NCBI RefSeq assembly: GCF_004614235.1
Contig: NZ_SPVH01000001.1
Coordinates: 62,001-126,000 of the forward strand
Source of the DNA: Brevundimonas intermedia
GTDB lineage: Bacteria; Pseudomonadota; Alphaproteobacteria; Caulobacterales; Caulobacteraceae
Reading direction: 5' to 3'
DNA: 64,000 bases
Shown: in pieces, positions 1-9,113 of the stretch
Position numbering within the stretch: position 1 is the stretch's first letter
Layout: each line of letters starts with the position of its first letter
The notes under the pieces: generated by a model
Databases searched by the model: none
The model's input: the letters and a program-made list of their open reading frames with translations, nothing else
What the model was told of the DNA's origin: nothing
Made by a program: the position numbers and the translations under genes

Positions 1-62
1 ACTATTCGCCCTTCGGGTTCAATGGGCGTTACGGCTATGCGCGCGTCAGCCTGAAATGGTGA
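1..62 (+). CDS. TonB-dependent receptor, C-terminal end (partial)
   Basis: The frame running from base 3 to the TGA at 60-62 gives the last 19 residues of a protein whose start lies left of the window. The peptide alternates aromatic or hydrophobic with polar residues and ends in YARVSLKW. A terminal aromatic residue on an amphipathic strand is the usual signature of the last beta-strand of an outer-membrane barrel, and TonB-dependent receptors in this window end in a similar way. A strong terminator follows 25 bases later. The receptor assignment is an inference from a short tail; another outer-membrane barrel is possible. Confidence 0.55.
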   Translation, partial: YSPFGFNGRYGYARVSLKW

Positions 63-86
63 GGTCGAGCTGACGAGCTATGAGGC

Positions 87-113
87 AAGGGCGCTCTGCG
101 GAGCGCCCTTTTC
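87..113 (+). terminator. Rho-independent terminator
   Basis: A perfect 10-bp stem (AAGGGCGCTC at 87-96, GAGCGCCCTT at 101-110) closes a 4-base TGCG loop and runs into a short T-rich tract. It lies just after the barrel protein stop at 62 and probably ends that transcript. Confidence 0.85.
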
Positions 114-223
114 CTTGATGGGATTACGAAAGCTTCAGCTTAACCCCTCCACCGCGCCGCAGTTGCGACACATATCAGCGTTCAACCTTGGCCTTGCCAG
201 AGGGGGTTCTGGAGGGGACTAAC

Positions 224-589
224 ATGAAGACCATGACCATCGCGGCAGGCATCCTGGCGCTGTCGCTCATCGCCGGCGCAGCCCAGGCCATGACGGTGCA
301 GGAGTTTCTGACCACCGCCAACGCCATCCCTCAGAACCCGACGGCCCTGCTGCGCTCGGACACGCGCCGGCTGATGGCCGAGTTCCGTGGCGCCGCCCGC
401 ACGGTTCGCACAGAACAGGTCGCCGCCACGACGGCCGGACGGCCGGCCGCGACCTGCATGCCGGAAAAGGTCGGCTTCTCGCCGGACCAGATTCTGACCC
501 GCTTCAACACCATCCCCGCCGCGCGTCGCAACATCAGCGTGACCCAGGCGATGCGTGAATGGATGGCGGCGGAGTATCCCTGCCGATAA
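224..589 (+). CDS. small exported protein, Rap1a/Tai-like (tentative)
   Basis: This is a 121-residue protein of unproven function. ATG 224 is chosen because GGAGGGG at 211-217 is well spaced before it; an in-frame start at 188 has no such site. Residues 1-22 form a signal peptide (KTMTIAAGILALSLIAGAAQA), so the mature protein should be periplasmic. Two cysteines remain, one in a C-M-P segment and one in the terminal YPCR, and could form a disulphide. The layout C-x-P, a central helix, then W-x-x-x-x-Y-P-C resembles the Rap1a/Tai family, whose founding members are immunity proteins for Serratia type VI effectors. No effector gene is adjacent, so an immunity role is not supported here. Confidence 0.7.
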   Translation: MKTMTIAAGILALSLIAGAAQAMTVQEFLTTANAIPQNPTALLRSDTRRLMAEFRGAARTVRTEQVAATTAGRPAATCMPEKVGFSPDQILTRFNTIPAARRNISVTQAMREWMAAEYPCR

Positions 590-733
590 GGCCAGACGGA
601 TCGACGATCCTTCGCAGGACAGACGAAATCCGATTGAGGAATTCCGGTTCGTCCCCAGCCCCAACGATCTGTCCACGGCGCAGGCGGCGTCCCCGTCTGA
701 CGCAGTCGTGTGAGACGGCTAAAGCGTTAATCG

Positions 734-2224
734 ATGAACGCCTTCGCCCCCATGCCCTTCTCGTCCTCGCCCATGGAAAACGGCGGCGTCAGTTCGATGC
801 CGCACAATCTGGAAGCCGAGCAGGCGCTGCTGGGCTCGCTGATGTTCGACAACGCCGTGTTCGAGCGGCTGAACGACCGGCTGCGCGGGGTGCATTTCTA
901 CGAACCCTTCCATCAGCGCCTGTTCGATGCGGTCGAGGATCATATCCGCCAGGGCATGCTGGCCGAGCCCACCATCCTGATGGAGCGGTTCAAGCAGGAT
1001 CCGGCCTTTCAGGAGTTCGGCGGCCTGCGCTACCTCGCCGATCTGGTGGACCGCGCGCCCCCTGCCGCCAACGCGCCCGACTATGCCCGCGTCGTCTATG
1101 ACCTGGCCCTGCGCCGCGACCTGATCCGCATCGGCGGCGAGATCATCAAGGAGGCGCCGAACCCCGAGACGCCCGCCGACGAACAGATCGAACAGGCCGA
1201 GCAGACCCTGTATTCGCTTGCCGAGACGGGCAAGCCGTCGTCCGGTTTCGTCAGCTTTTCCCACGCCTTGTCGGGTGCCGTTCAGATGGCGGCCGAAGCC
1301 TATCAGCGCGAGGGCAAGCTGGCCGGCCTGGCCACGGGCCTGAACGATCTGGACCGTAAACTGGGCGGCCTGCACCCCTCCGACCTTCTGATCCTCGCCG
1401 GCCGTCCGTCGATGGGCAAGACCGCCCTGGCCACCAACATGGCCTTCAACGTGGCCCGCGCCTATCAGTGGGAACCGACGCCGGAGGGCCGCAAGACGGT
1501 CAACGGCGGCGTGGTCGCCTTCTATTCGCTGGAAATGAGCGCCGAACAGCTAGCCATGCGTATCCTGGCCGATGCGTCCGGCGTGTCGTCGGACAAGCTG
1601 CGCAAGGGCGAGATCGACGCCACCGACTTCGGCAAGCTGCGCGACGCAGCGGTCGAGATCGGCGAGAGCCCCCTCTACATCGACGACACCGGCGGCCTGT
1701 CCATGTCCAAGCTGGCCGCGCGGGCGCGCCGCCTGAAGCGGACGGAACACGGGCTGGACCTGATCATCGTCGACTATCTGCAACTGATTACGACCGGCAA
1801 CACAGGCGGGCAAAAGAACCGGGTGCAGGAAGTGTCCGAGATCACCGGCGGGCTGAAGGCCCTGGCCAAGGAGCTGTCGGTGCCGATCATCGCCCTGTCG
1901 CAGCTGTCGCGTCAGGTCGAGCAACGCGAGGATAAACGCCCCCAACTGTCCGACCTGCGCGAATCCGGCTCGATCGAGCAGGACGCCGACTGCGTGATGT
2001 TTGTCTATCGCGAGAGCTACTACCTGGGCCGCGCCGAACCGCGGGAAGGCACCGAAGAACATCTGCAATGGCAGCAGGACATGGACCGCCTGCAAGGCCA
2101 GGCCGAAGTGGTCATCGGCAAGCAACGCCACGGCCCCATCGGCATCGTCAAATTGGCCTTCGACGCCGACACCGTCCGCTTCGGCAACCTGGCGCACGGC
2201 TATGAAGAGGTCAGCTACGAATAG
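734..2224 (+). CDS. dnaB: replicative DNA helicase DnaB
   Basis: This is the hexameric helicase that unwinds DNA ahead of the replication fork and loads primase. The 496 residues contain the DnaB N-terminal domain (about 23-125), a linker and the RecA-like ATPase domain. Visible motifs are Walker A GRPSMGKTA (223-231), the SLEMS segment with the catalytic glutamate near 267, Walker B IIVDYLQL, and the LRESGSIEQDAD motif that senses nucleotide and DNA. Length is normal for the family and no intein interrupts the motifs. It is followed by alr in the same direction. The first 20 residues are low-complexity and a start slightly further in is possible. Confidence 0.98.
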   Translation: MNAFAPMPFSSSPMENGGVSSMPHNLEAEQALLGSLMFDNAVFERLNDRLRGVHFYEPFHQRLFDAVEDHIRQGMLAEPTILMERFKQDPAFQEFGGLRYLADLVDRAPPAANAPDYARVVYDLALRRDLIRIGGEIIKEAPNPETPADEQIEQAEQTLYSLAETGKPSSGFVSFSHALSGAVQMAAEAYQREGKLAGLATGLNDLDRKLGGLHPSDLLILAGRPSMGKTALATNMAFNVARAYQWEPTPEGRKTVNGGVVAFYSLEMSAEQLAMRILADASGVSSDKLRKGEIDATDFGKLRDAAVEIGESPLYIDDTGGLSMSKLAARARRLKRTEHGLDLIIVDYLQLITTGNTGGQKNRVQEVSEITGGLKALAKELSVPIIALSQLSRQVEQREDKRPQLSDLRESGSIEQDADCVMFVYRESYYLGRAEPREGTEEHLQWQQDMDRLQGQAEVVIGKQRHGPIGIVKLAFDADTVRFGNLAHGYEEVSYE

Positions 2225-2265
2225 GCGGCTGTTCCATCGGCCGGAACTTGGCGCATAAGAGCACA

Positions 2266-3318
2266 ATGACTGTCTCTGTCCCCGCCCCCGCGGTCCTCTC
2301 CGTCGACCTCAGCGCCCTGGCGCGGAACTACCACACGCTGGGTGCCATCAGCGGCCAGCCGGTGCATCCGGTGGTCAAGGCGGACGGCTATGGGCTGGGG
2401 GCGCAGGCGGTGGCGACGCGGCTGATGGCCGAGGGGGCGCGGACCTTCTTCGTTGCGCGGGCGGCGGAGGGGGTTCGGCTGCGCGCGGCCTTGGGCGCCG
2501 ATGGTCCCGTCATCTATGTGCTCGACGGCTGCCATGGCGACGACGCCGAGAGACTGAAGACGGCGGACCTGCGGCCGGTGCTGAACCATCCGGCGCAGAT
2601 GCAGGCCTGGGCGGCGGCGGGCGGCGGGACGTGCGGCCTGCAGATCGACACCGGCATGAACCGGCTGGGCGTCCGGCCAGAGGATGCGCCCGAGGCCTTC
2701 GACGGCCTGGCCCTGGTCCTGACCCACCTGGCCTGCGCCGACGAACCGGCCAATCCCATGAACCGGCGCCAGCGCGACGCCTTTGCGGGCGTGGTGGATC
2801 GCTATCCGGGCGTGATCCGGTCCTTCGCCAACTCCAGCGGTTGTTTCTTGGGCCCCGATTTCGCCTTCGACGCCGTGCGGCCGGGCATCTGCCTGTATGG
2901 CGGCGGACCGGAGGGTCGCCCCGATCCCCGGATCGCGCCCGTGGCTGCGCTCACGGCCCAGGTGCTTCAGGTGCGTGACGTGTCGGCGGGCGAGAGCGTC
3001 GGATATTCACGCGGCTTCATCGCCGAGCGCCCGATGCGGGTCGCCACGGTGGCGGCGGGCTATGCGGACGGACTGCTGCGATCCTATTCGCCCCAGGGCG
3101 CGGTCTGGATCGTGGGCGAGACCCGACCGTTGCTGGGCCGGGTCTCGATGGACGTCTGTGCGGTAGATATCACTGGACTAGACGTCGCGGTCGGCGATCC
3201 GGTCGAGCTGTTCGGCCCGAACCGCTTCATCGACGACGCGGCGGCGGCTGCGGGGACCATCAGCTACGAGCTGCTGACCTCGATCACCACGCGCGTGCCC
3301 CGTCGCTACGTGGATTAG
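2266..3318 (+). CDS. alr: alanine racemase
   Basis: A PLP-dependent racemase that interconverts L- and D-alanine and supplies D-Ala for peptidoglycan. The protein has 350 residues from ATG 2266; a TTG at 2248 would add six residues but gives no better start. The PLP lysine is K38 in VVKADGYGLGA, and the second catalytic base is the tyrosine of SVGYSRGF in the C-terminal half. The fold order (N-terminal TIM barrel, C-terminal beta domain) is standard. It starts 41 bases after dnaB and may share its transcript. It converges on the amidohydrolase gene that follows. Confidence 0.96.
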   Translation: MTVSVPAPAVLSVDLSALARNYHTLGAISGQPVHPVVKADGYGLGAQAVATRLMAEGARTFFVARAAEGVRLRAALGADGPVIYVLDGCHGDDAERLKTADLRPVLNHPAQMQAWAAAGGGTCGLQIDTGMNRLGVRPEDAPEAFDGLALVLTHLACADEPANPMNRRQRDAFAGVVDRYPGVIRSFANSSGCFLGPDFAFDAVRPGICLYGGGPEGRPDPRIAPVAALTAQVLQVRDVSAGESVGYSRGFIAERPMRVATVAAGYADGLLRSYSPQGAVWIVGETRPLLGRVSMDVCAVDITGLDVAVGDPVELFGPNRFIDDAAAAAGTISYELLTSITTRVPRRYVD

Positions 3319-3333
3319 ACGGCGCGTCGGACT

Positions 3334-4623
3334 TTAGCGCGCATCCTTGACCACCTCGCCGCCCTTGACGACCACGGGCACGGTCTGGAGCGTGGTCACG
3401 TCGGCCAGCGGATCGCCCGCCACCGCGATCAGGTCGCCATAACGGCCCACCGACACCGCGCCCACGTCGGCCTCGCGTCCCAGGGCCTGGGACGCGTTCC
3501 AGGTGGCGGCGCGAATGGCCTCGGCCGGGCTCATCCCATAGCGAACCATGACGGCGAACTGTTCGGCGTTGCGGCCGTGCGGATAGATGGCGGCGTCGGA
3601 ACCGAACACCATGCGCGCCCCGGCGTCGTGGGCGCGACGGAAGTTGTCGCGCTGGGCCTGGGCGATCTCGCGGTCCTTGCGCAGATTGTCCTCGGTGACG
3701 CCGAACTCCGTGCCGGTCGCCTGGGTGAAGTCGGTGTTGTAGATGTCCATCGACAGCCACGTCCCGTGCTCGCGCGCCAGGCGGATGCCTTCGTCGTCGA
3801 TCAGCGAGGCGTGTTCGATGGTGTCGATGCCGGCGCGAATAGCGGCCTTGATGCCTTCGGTCCCGTGGGCGTGGGCGGCGACCTTCAGACCCCACATATG
3901 CGCCTCGTCCGCGACGGCGCGCAGCTCGGCCTCGGTCATCTGCTGCTGGCCGGGTTCGGTGTTGTGGGAGAAGACGCCGCCGGTGGCGCACACCTTGATG
4001 ACCTGGGCGCCGTATTTACGCACTTCACGCACGCTGTGGCGGGCGGCGTCGGGGCTATCGGCGTTGTATTCGTTCCGCATTTCCATCGCATGCGGCATGC
4101 CGGTGTGGTCGCAATGACCGCCTGTAGCGCCGAAGGAGACCCCTGCGGGGATGACACGCGGTCCCTCGACGAAGCCCCCGTCGATGGCCTGGCGCAGCGC
4201 GACGTCGGCGAAGGGCGGGCCGCCCAGGTTCCGCACCGTGGTGAATCCCGCCATCAGCGTCGCGCGGGCATGCGGAACCTGAAGGATCGGCTCGAAGTCG
4301 TCGGCGAACCGCAGGGCCTCAAAACCGGCGACATACGGAGTGCCGCCCAGGTGGACGTGCATATCGATCAGGCCGGGCAGCAGGGTCAGACCCGGCAGAT
4401 CCAGACGCTTCGCATCCGTCGGCAGATCAGCGGGAACGCGGTCGCCGACGGAGACGATCCGGCCATCGGTGATCACCACCACAGGCGCGGTGACATAGAC
4501 GCCGCGCTCGACGTCGACCATGCGGTCGGCGGTGACGACCAGCGTCTCGGCCCAGGCGGCGCTTGCCATCAAGGTCATCGCCAGCGTCGCTGCGCCGGCA
4601 ATGGCGCGTTTGCAGAGTGTCAT
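3334..4623 (-). CDS. exported metal-dependent amidohydrolase (Xaa-Pro dipeptidase-like)
   Basis: A secreted amidohydrolase-superfamily enzyme of 429 residues with a signal peptide ending in ASAAWA. Metal-binding motifs are visible in order: MHVH (H89, H91), K in VIKVCATGG (likely the carboxylated lysine), AAHAHGTEG, DTIEH and the GSDAAIYPHG aspartate. This pattern places it with the imidazolonepropionase-like/prolidase-like branch, which includes Caulobacter enzymes that hydrolyse dipeptides or N-acyl amino acids. The exact substrate cannot be read from the sequence. ATG 4623 is preferred over ATG 4635 because a GGGGA site precedes it at a usual distance and a long hairpin (4632-4681) covers the upstream ATG. 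Confidence 0.85.
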   Translation of the reverse strand: MTLCKRAIAGAATLAMTLMASAAWAETLVVTADRMVDVERGVYVTAPVVVITDGRIVSVGDRVPADLPTDAKRLDLPGLTLLPGLIDMHVHLGGTPYVAGFEALRFADDFEPILQVPHARATLMAGFTTVRNLGGPPFADVALRQAIDGGFVEGPRVIPAGVSFGATGGHCDHTGMPHAMEMRNEYNADSPDAARHSVREVRKYGAQVIKVCATGGVFSHNTEPGQQQMTEAELRAVADEAHMWGLKVAAHAHGTEGIKAAIRAGIDTIEHASLIDDEGIRLAREHGTWLSMDIYNTDFTQATGTEFGVTEDNLRKDREIAQAQRDNFRRAHDAGARMVFGSDAAIYPHGRNAEQFAVMVRYGMSPAEAIRAATWNASQALGREADVGAVSVGRYGDLIAVAGDPLADVTTLQTVPVVVKGGEVVKDAR

Positions 4624-4631
4624 GAAAATCC

Positions 4632-4681
4632 CCATCCCCGTGATCCGCCGATCCTGCCACGGAATCGGCGGAGGGGAATGG
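4632..4681 (-). other. leader hairpin before the amidohydrolase gene
   Basis: CCGCCGAT (4645-4652) pairs perfectly with ATCGGCGG (4664-4671). The stem can extend through CCATCCCC (4632-4639) against GGGGAATGG (4673-4681). Read on the minus strand, the hairpin is followed by GGATTTTC directly at the start codon. It may end the upstream YIP1 transcript or sequester the ribosome site. Confidence 0.5.
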
Positions 4682-4763
4682 AGAAAGCGATCAGAGGCCG
4701 GTAGCGGCGGGGACCATCAGCTCGGAGCGCTGACTTTGCCCCCCACCGCGTGCCGGGTCAATC

Positions 4764-5393
4764 TCAGTAGCCTGCGCCCATGGCGGCCAGACCAGCCGTC
4801 GAGGCGACGAAGGTCAAGGCGATGGCGCCGACGATGGCGGCCATGATGAAGCCCAGGATGAGACCGGCGATCAGGATGACGATGAAATAGACGATCTTCT
4901 TGTCTTCCGGCACCTTCATCAGGATCGGCAGGCCCAGGAACAGCAGGACCAGGCTGTAGATGCCGCCGATGATCGACACCCAGCCCAACAGCGGGATCAG
5001 GTTGAACACCCCGGCGATCCATGAGGCAGTCGAGGCATAGACCGCCAGCTTCATCGCCTGCACCGGATTGGGCGCGCCGCCGAAGCTGGACGCCAGGGCG
5101 TTGATGATCAGGCCGAGAATAAACACGCTGGCCAGCGACAGGCCATACGACACGATGGCCAGCACCAGGGCGCTGACGATCGAGGCGTGGCCGAACACCA
5201 GACTGCCGACCAGGGTCGCGACCGGACCGATGGCGGCCAGGATCATCGCATAGCGCGTGAACAGGCTCTTGTTGGTGGCGAACTCGCCGTCGATGCGCAG
5301 CCATTCGATCTTGGGCTGAAGCAGGATGCCCTTGACCCGGGCGACAAGCGCCGGATCGACGGCGGGTTGGGATTGGGACGTCGGATCGGTCAT
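4764..5393 (-). CDS. YIP1-family integral membrane protein
   Basis: A 209-residue inner-membrane protein. The first 45 residues are soluble, with a PALVARVKGILLQPKIEWLRI segment typical of bacterial Yip1-domain proteins. Four or five hydrophobic segments follow, including a glycine-rich helix near IAGVFNLIPLLGWVSIIGG. The function of this family in bacteria is not established. ATG 5393 is chosen because the conserved part begins just after it; the frame stays open further upstream but with no family resemblance. It lies upstream of the amidohydrolase on the same strand, separated by 140 bases containing a hairpin. Confidence 0.8.
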   Translation of the reverse strand: MTDPTSQSQPAVDPALVARVKGILLQPKIEWLRIDGEFATNKSLFTRYAMILAAIGPVATLVGSLVFGHASIVSALVLAIVSYGLSLASVFILGLIINALASSFGGAPNPVQAMKLAVYASTASWIAGVFNLIPLLGWVSIIGGIYSLVLLFLGLPILMKVPEDKKIVYFIVILIAGLILGFIMAAIVGAIALTFVASTAGLAAMGAGY

Positions 5394-5576
5394 GGGCGCC
5401 TCGGCGATGGATAAGGTCGGATGTTGACGTTGCGTCGCCTCAAGTAGCAAGGGCGTGCGACAGATTCTCAATACCTTGTTATGGCAAAGGTTGCACGTGC
5501 GACCGAAACTGTCGTGGATACGCTCCATGCGTTGTCGAACAGGCGGCCCAAACCGTTCGATCTGCTAAGGAAGCCC

Positions 5577-6947
5577 ATGGCTCGCGATTCCGCCCTCTAT
5601 GTCTGTCAGTCCTGCGGCACGGTTCACGGCAAATGGTCGGGCCAGTGCAGTTCCTGCGGCCAGTGGAACACCCTGAGCGAGGAGAGCCGTTCGGCCCCGC
5701 CCGGCGCGATCAAACCCACGGCCGCGACCTCGGCCCGATCGCGCGGCATTCAGTTCGAGACCCTGCAGTCCGACACCCCCGAACCGCCGCGCATCACCAC
5801 AGGCGTCGCCGAGTTCGACCGCGTCTGCGGCGGCGGCGTGGTGCCGGGTTCAGCCATCCTGCTCAGCGGCGACCCCGGCGTCGGCAAATCGACCCTGTTG
5901 CTGGAGGTCGCGGCCAAGGCGGCGCTGAAGGGATCGCGCGTCGCCTATATCTCGGGCGAAGAAGCGGTCGAACAGATCAGGGCGCGCGCCAAGCGGATGG
6001 GCCTGGCGGACGCGCCGGTCAATCTGGCGGCGGCGACGGCGCTGCGTGAAATCCTGGGCACGCTGAAGCGCGAGCATTTCGATATCGTCATCGTCGATTC
6101 GATCCAGACCCTGTGGTCAGACGTGCATGAGAGCGGCCCCGGCTCGATCACCCAGGTCCGGGCCTGCGCCGGCGAAATGGTGCGGTTAGCCAAGTCGCAA
6201 GGCGTCGCCGTCATCCTGGTCGGCCACGTCACCAAGGACGGCCAGGTCGCCGGTCCTCGCGTGGTCGAACACCTGGTCGACGCCGTCATGACCTTCGAGG
6301 GCGAGCGCGGCTATCCGTTCCGCATCCTGCGCGCCGGCAAGAACCGGTTCGGCGCCACCGACGAGATCGGCGTGTTCGAAATGGGCGACAGCGGCCTGCG
6401 CGAGGTCGCCAATCCATCCGCCCTCTTCCTGGGCGAGGGCAAGGAGCGCGCGCCCGGCGCCGCCGTCTTCGCCGGGATCGAAGGCTCGCGCCCCGTGCTG
6501 GTCGAGATGCAGGCCCTGGTGTCCAAATCCGCCTATGGCACCCCGCGTCGCGCCGTGATCGGCTGGGAAACGGGACGCCTGGCCATGGTGCTGGCCGTGC
6601 TGGAGGCCCGCTGCGGTTTCGGCTTCGGCGATCAGGACGTCTATCTGAATGTTGCGGGCGGCTTGCGCATTAACGAACCCGCTGCGGACCTCGCGGCGGC
6701 GGCGGCCCTGATCAGCTCGGCGACCGGCGTCTCCCTGCCCCAGGGCTGCGTCGTCTTCGGCGAGATCGGCCTGTCGGGCGAGGTCCGCAGCGTCGGCCGC
6801 GCCGAGGCCCGCCTGCGCGAGGCGCAGAAACTGGGCTTCGACCAGGTGCTCAGCCCCACCCTTACGGCCAAGACCAAGGGCGTGAAGGTGACATCCGTGA
6901 CGCGTCTGACGGATGTGGTCGAACGAATCTCCCAGAACCGCTATTAG
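5577..6947 (+). CDS. radA: DNA repair protein RadA (Sms)
   Basis: A RecA-related helicase that processes recombination intermediates and branch migration. The 456 residues show a C4 zinc finger (C10, C13, C24, C27), Walker A GDPGVGKST (98-106), the RadA-specific KNRFG motif (255-259) and a C-terminal Lon-like domain (about 285-450). ATG 5577 is chosen over an in-frame ATG at 5481 because AAGGAAG lies immediately before it and the zinc finger begins at residue 10. It is followed after 31 bases by cvpA and may be transcribed with it. Confidence 0.96.
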   Translation: MARDSALYVCQSCGTVHGKWSGQCSSCGQWNTLSEESRSAPPGAIKPTAATSARSRGIQFETLQSDTPEPPRITTGVAEFDRVCGGGVVPGSAILLSGDPGVGKSTLLLEVAAKAALKGSRVAYISGEEAVEQIRARAKRMGLADAPVNLAAATALREILGTLKREHFDIVIVDSIQTLWSDVHESGPGSITQVRACAGEMVRLAKSQGVAVILVGHVTKDGQVAGPRVVEHLVDAVMTFEGERGYPFRILRAGKNRFGATDEIGVFEMGDSGLREVANPSALFLGEGKERAPGAAVFAGIEGSRPVLVEMQALVSKSAYGTPRRAVIGWETGRLAMVLAVLEARCGFGFGDQDVYLNVAGGLRINEPAADLAAAAALISSATGVSLPQGCVVFGEIGLSGEVRSVGRAEARLREAQKLGFDQVLSPTLTAKTKGVKVTSVTRLTDVVERISQNRY

Positions 6948-6978
6948 ACCCACGTAGCAACCGCAGGATCCCGAACGC

Positions 6979-7575
6979 GTGACCGGATACGACGTCTTCG
7001 CCATTGTGGTGATCCTGTTTTCCGTCGCCGCCGGCTGGGTGCGCGGCGGGGTGCGCGAGATCATCACCCTGCTCAGCGCGACCCTGGCGGCCCTGGTGGC
7101 GCTGATCAGCCTGCCGTGGACCGCAAGCATCGGCCGGTCGTTCGTGGATCCCGAATGGGCGGGATCGATCCTGGCGGCCGTCCTGACCTTCTTCGTCGTC
7201 TATTTCGGCCTGCGCCTCGTCGGCTCGATGATCTCCAAGAGCGCCAAGGACAATCCGCACCTGGGCGGCGTCGATCGCGTGTTCGGCCTGCTGATCGGCG
7301 GCATCCGCGCCCTGGTCCTGATCGGGGCGGTGCATCTGGTCGTGGTGGCGGCCCTGCCGGGCGAGCGGACGCCGCGCTGGCTGACCAATGCGGCCCTCTA
7401 TCCGGTCAGCGCAATGGGCGCCCGCGCTATCCAGATCGTCCTGCCCAGCCTCGGGCGCGGCGCCGACGCGATCACGCCGGTGGTGGATTCGTCCGTACGC
7501 AGGGGGTTTTCGGACGACGAAGCCTTGCCCCGGACGCAATCAGAGCCTAACTCGCCGCGCGAAGCCGCCCCTTAA
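6979..7575 (+). CDS. cvpA: CvpA family membrane protein
   Basis: A 198-residue inner-membrane protein starting at GTG 6979. The N-terminal two-thirds hold about four hydrophobic helices (DVFAIVVILFSVAAGWVRGG onward) and the family signature R-G-x-x-R-E with a conserved G-x-x-D-R-x-x-G segment (LGGVDRVFGLLIGGIRA). The last 45 residues are polar and poorly conserved. CvpA is known from E. coli as needed for colicin V production and for envelope-stress tolerance, and it sits before purF there as it does here (26-base gap). Its biochemical role is unsettled. Confidence 0.92.
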   Translation: MTGYDVFAIVVILFSVAAGWVRGGVREIITLLSATLAALVALISLPWTASIGRSFVDPEWAGSILAAVLTFFVVYFGLRLVGSMISKSAKDNPHLGGVDRVFGLLIGGIRALVLIGAVHLVVVAALPGERTPRWLTNAALYPVSAMGARAIQIVLPSLGRGADAITPVVDSSVRRGFSDDEALPRTQSEPNSPREAAP

Positions 7576-7601
7576 GTTTCCCCGGTCATCGGAGCCCCAC
7601 G

Positions 7602-9107
7602 ATGCGCCACCATATCGCCGATCCCGTCGTCCACCGCGAACACTGGCGCGAGCCGGAGGACGACCAGCTTCGTCTGGAATGCGGTGTCTGCGGCGTCTGG
7701 GGCGCAGACGAGGACGAAGGCTCGGCCATCGTCGCCCTAGGCCTGCACGCCCTTCAGCATCGCGGCCAGGAAGCCTGCGGCATCGCCAGCGTCAAGGACG
7801 AGCGGTTCCACACCGAACGCCACCAGGGCCTTGTGGGCGAGGCCTTCGGCGGCGCCGACCTGATGACACGTATGCCCGGCCGCGCGGCCGTGGGCCACAC
7901 CCGCTATTCGACCGCCGGCGGCAGCTTCCTTCGCAACATCCAGCCCATGTTCGCCGACCTCGACCAGGGCGGCATCGCCATCGCCCACAACGGCAACCTG
8001 ACCAACTTCAAGTTCCTGCACAGCCAGTTGGTCAGCGAAGGCGCCATCTTCCAGTCGACCTCGGATTCCGAAGTCATCCTTCACCTGATCGCACGCAGCC
8101 GCAAAGCCAAGATCGTCGACCGCTTCATCGACGCCCTGGCGCGGATCGAGGGCGGCTACGCCCTGGTCGCTCAGACGCGCACCAAGATGATCGGCGCGCG
8201 CGACCCGCTGGGAATCCGGCCGCTGGTTCTGGGCCAGGTCGGCGAGGCCTGGGTGCTGGCGTCCGAGACCTGCGCCCTGGACATGATGGGCGCCACCTTC
8301 GTGCGCGACATCGAGCACGGCGAGATCGTGGTCATCGACGACAGCGGCCTGCGTTCGCTCAAGCCCTTCCCGGCCCGTGTCGCCCGCCCCTGCCTGTTCG
8401 AATACGTCTATTTCTCGCGCCCGGATTCGGTCGTGAACGGCTGCTCGGTCTATGAGGTCCGCAAGGAGATGGGTCGGGGCCTGGCCCGCGAGCTGGGCGT
8501 CGACGCCGATATCGTCGTGCCGGTGCCCGATTCTGGCGTGCCGGCGGCCCTGGGCTATGCCCAGGAAAGCGGCATTCCCTACGAAATGGGCATCATCCGC
8601 AGCCACTATCTGGGCCGCACCTTCATACAGCCCAGCCAAGGCGCCCGGCAGAAGGGCGTGCGCATGAAGCACAGCCCCAACAAGTCGGCCCTCGCCGGCA
8701 AGCGCGTCGTTCTGATCGACGACTCCATCGTGCGCGGCACCACCTCGCTGAAGTTGGTTCGCGCCGTGCGCGCCGCCGGCGCGACCGAGGTCCACCTGCG
8801 CTCGGCCAGCCCCCAGATTCTCTTCCCCGACTTCTACGGCATCGACATGCCGGAGCGCGCCCAGCTGCTGGCCGCCAACAAGACGCTGGAAGAGATGCGC
8901 GACCTGCTGGAAGTCGATTCGCTCGGCTTCCTGTCCATCGACGGCCTGTATCAGGCGATGGGGGAGACCGGTCGCAACAACGCCGCGCCCCAATTCACCG
9001 ACCACTATTTCACCGGCGACTACCCCACCCGCCTGCTGGATCGCGAGATCGAGGAAGGCGGCCGCGAGTTCGGCGCCAAACAACTGTCCCTGCTGGTCAG
9101 CGCCTGA
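7602..9107 (+). CDS. purF: amidophosphoribosyltransferase
   Basis: Catalyses the first committed step of purine synthesis: PRPP plus glutamine to phosphoribosylamine. Of 501 residues, the first 26 form a leader ending at C27 of ECGVCGVWG, which should be the N-terminal nucleophile after propeptide removal. The glutaminase domain shows HRGQEACGI and VGHTRYST. The PRPP loop VLIDDSIVRGTTS begins near residue 370. The C-terminal cysteines that hold the Fe-S cluster in Bacillus-type enzymes are absent (FPDFYGID where CYYGID is common), so a cluster-free enzyme is expected. It is transcribed with cvpA. Confidence 0.97.
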   Translation: MRHHIADPVVHREHWREPEDDQLRLECGVCGVWGADEDEGSAIVALGLHALQHRGQEACGIASVKDERFHTERHQGLVGEAFGGADLMTRMPGRAAVGHTRYSTAGGSFLRNIQPMFADLDQGGIAIAHNGNLTNFKFLHSQLVSEGAIFQSTSDSEVILHLIARSRKAKIVDRFIDALARIEGGYALVAQTRTKMIGARDPLGIRPLVLGQVGEAWVLASETCALDMMGATFVRDIEHGEIVVIDDSGLRSLKPFPARVARPCLFEYVYFSRPDSVVNGCSVYEVRKEMGRGLARELGVDADIVVPVPDSGVPAALGYAQESGIPYEMGIIRSHYLGRTFIQPSQGARQKGVRMKHSPNKSALAGKRVVLIDDSIVRGTTSLKLVRAVRAAGATEVHLRSASPQILFPDFYGIDMPERAQLLAANKTLEEMRDLLEVDSLGFLSIDGLYQAMGETGRNNAAPQFTDHYFTGDYPTRLLDREIEEGGREFGAKQLSLLVSA

Positions 9108-9113
9108 CGGACG

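Noticed and set aside
734..2224. Intein or insertion in dnaB
   Set aside because: DnaB is a common intein site, but all helicase motifs are continuous and length is normal.
7737..9083. A 448-codon open frame on the - strand
   Set aside because: It is antisense to purF, whose motifs are complete.
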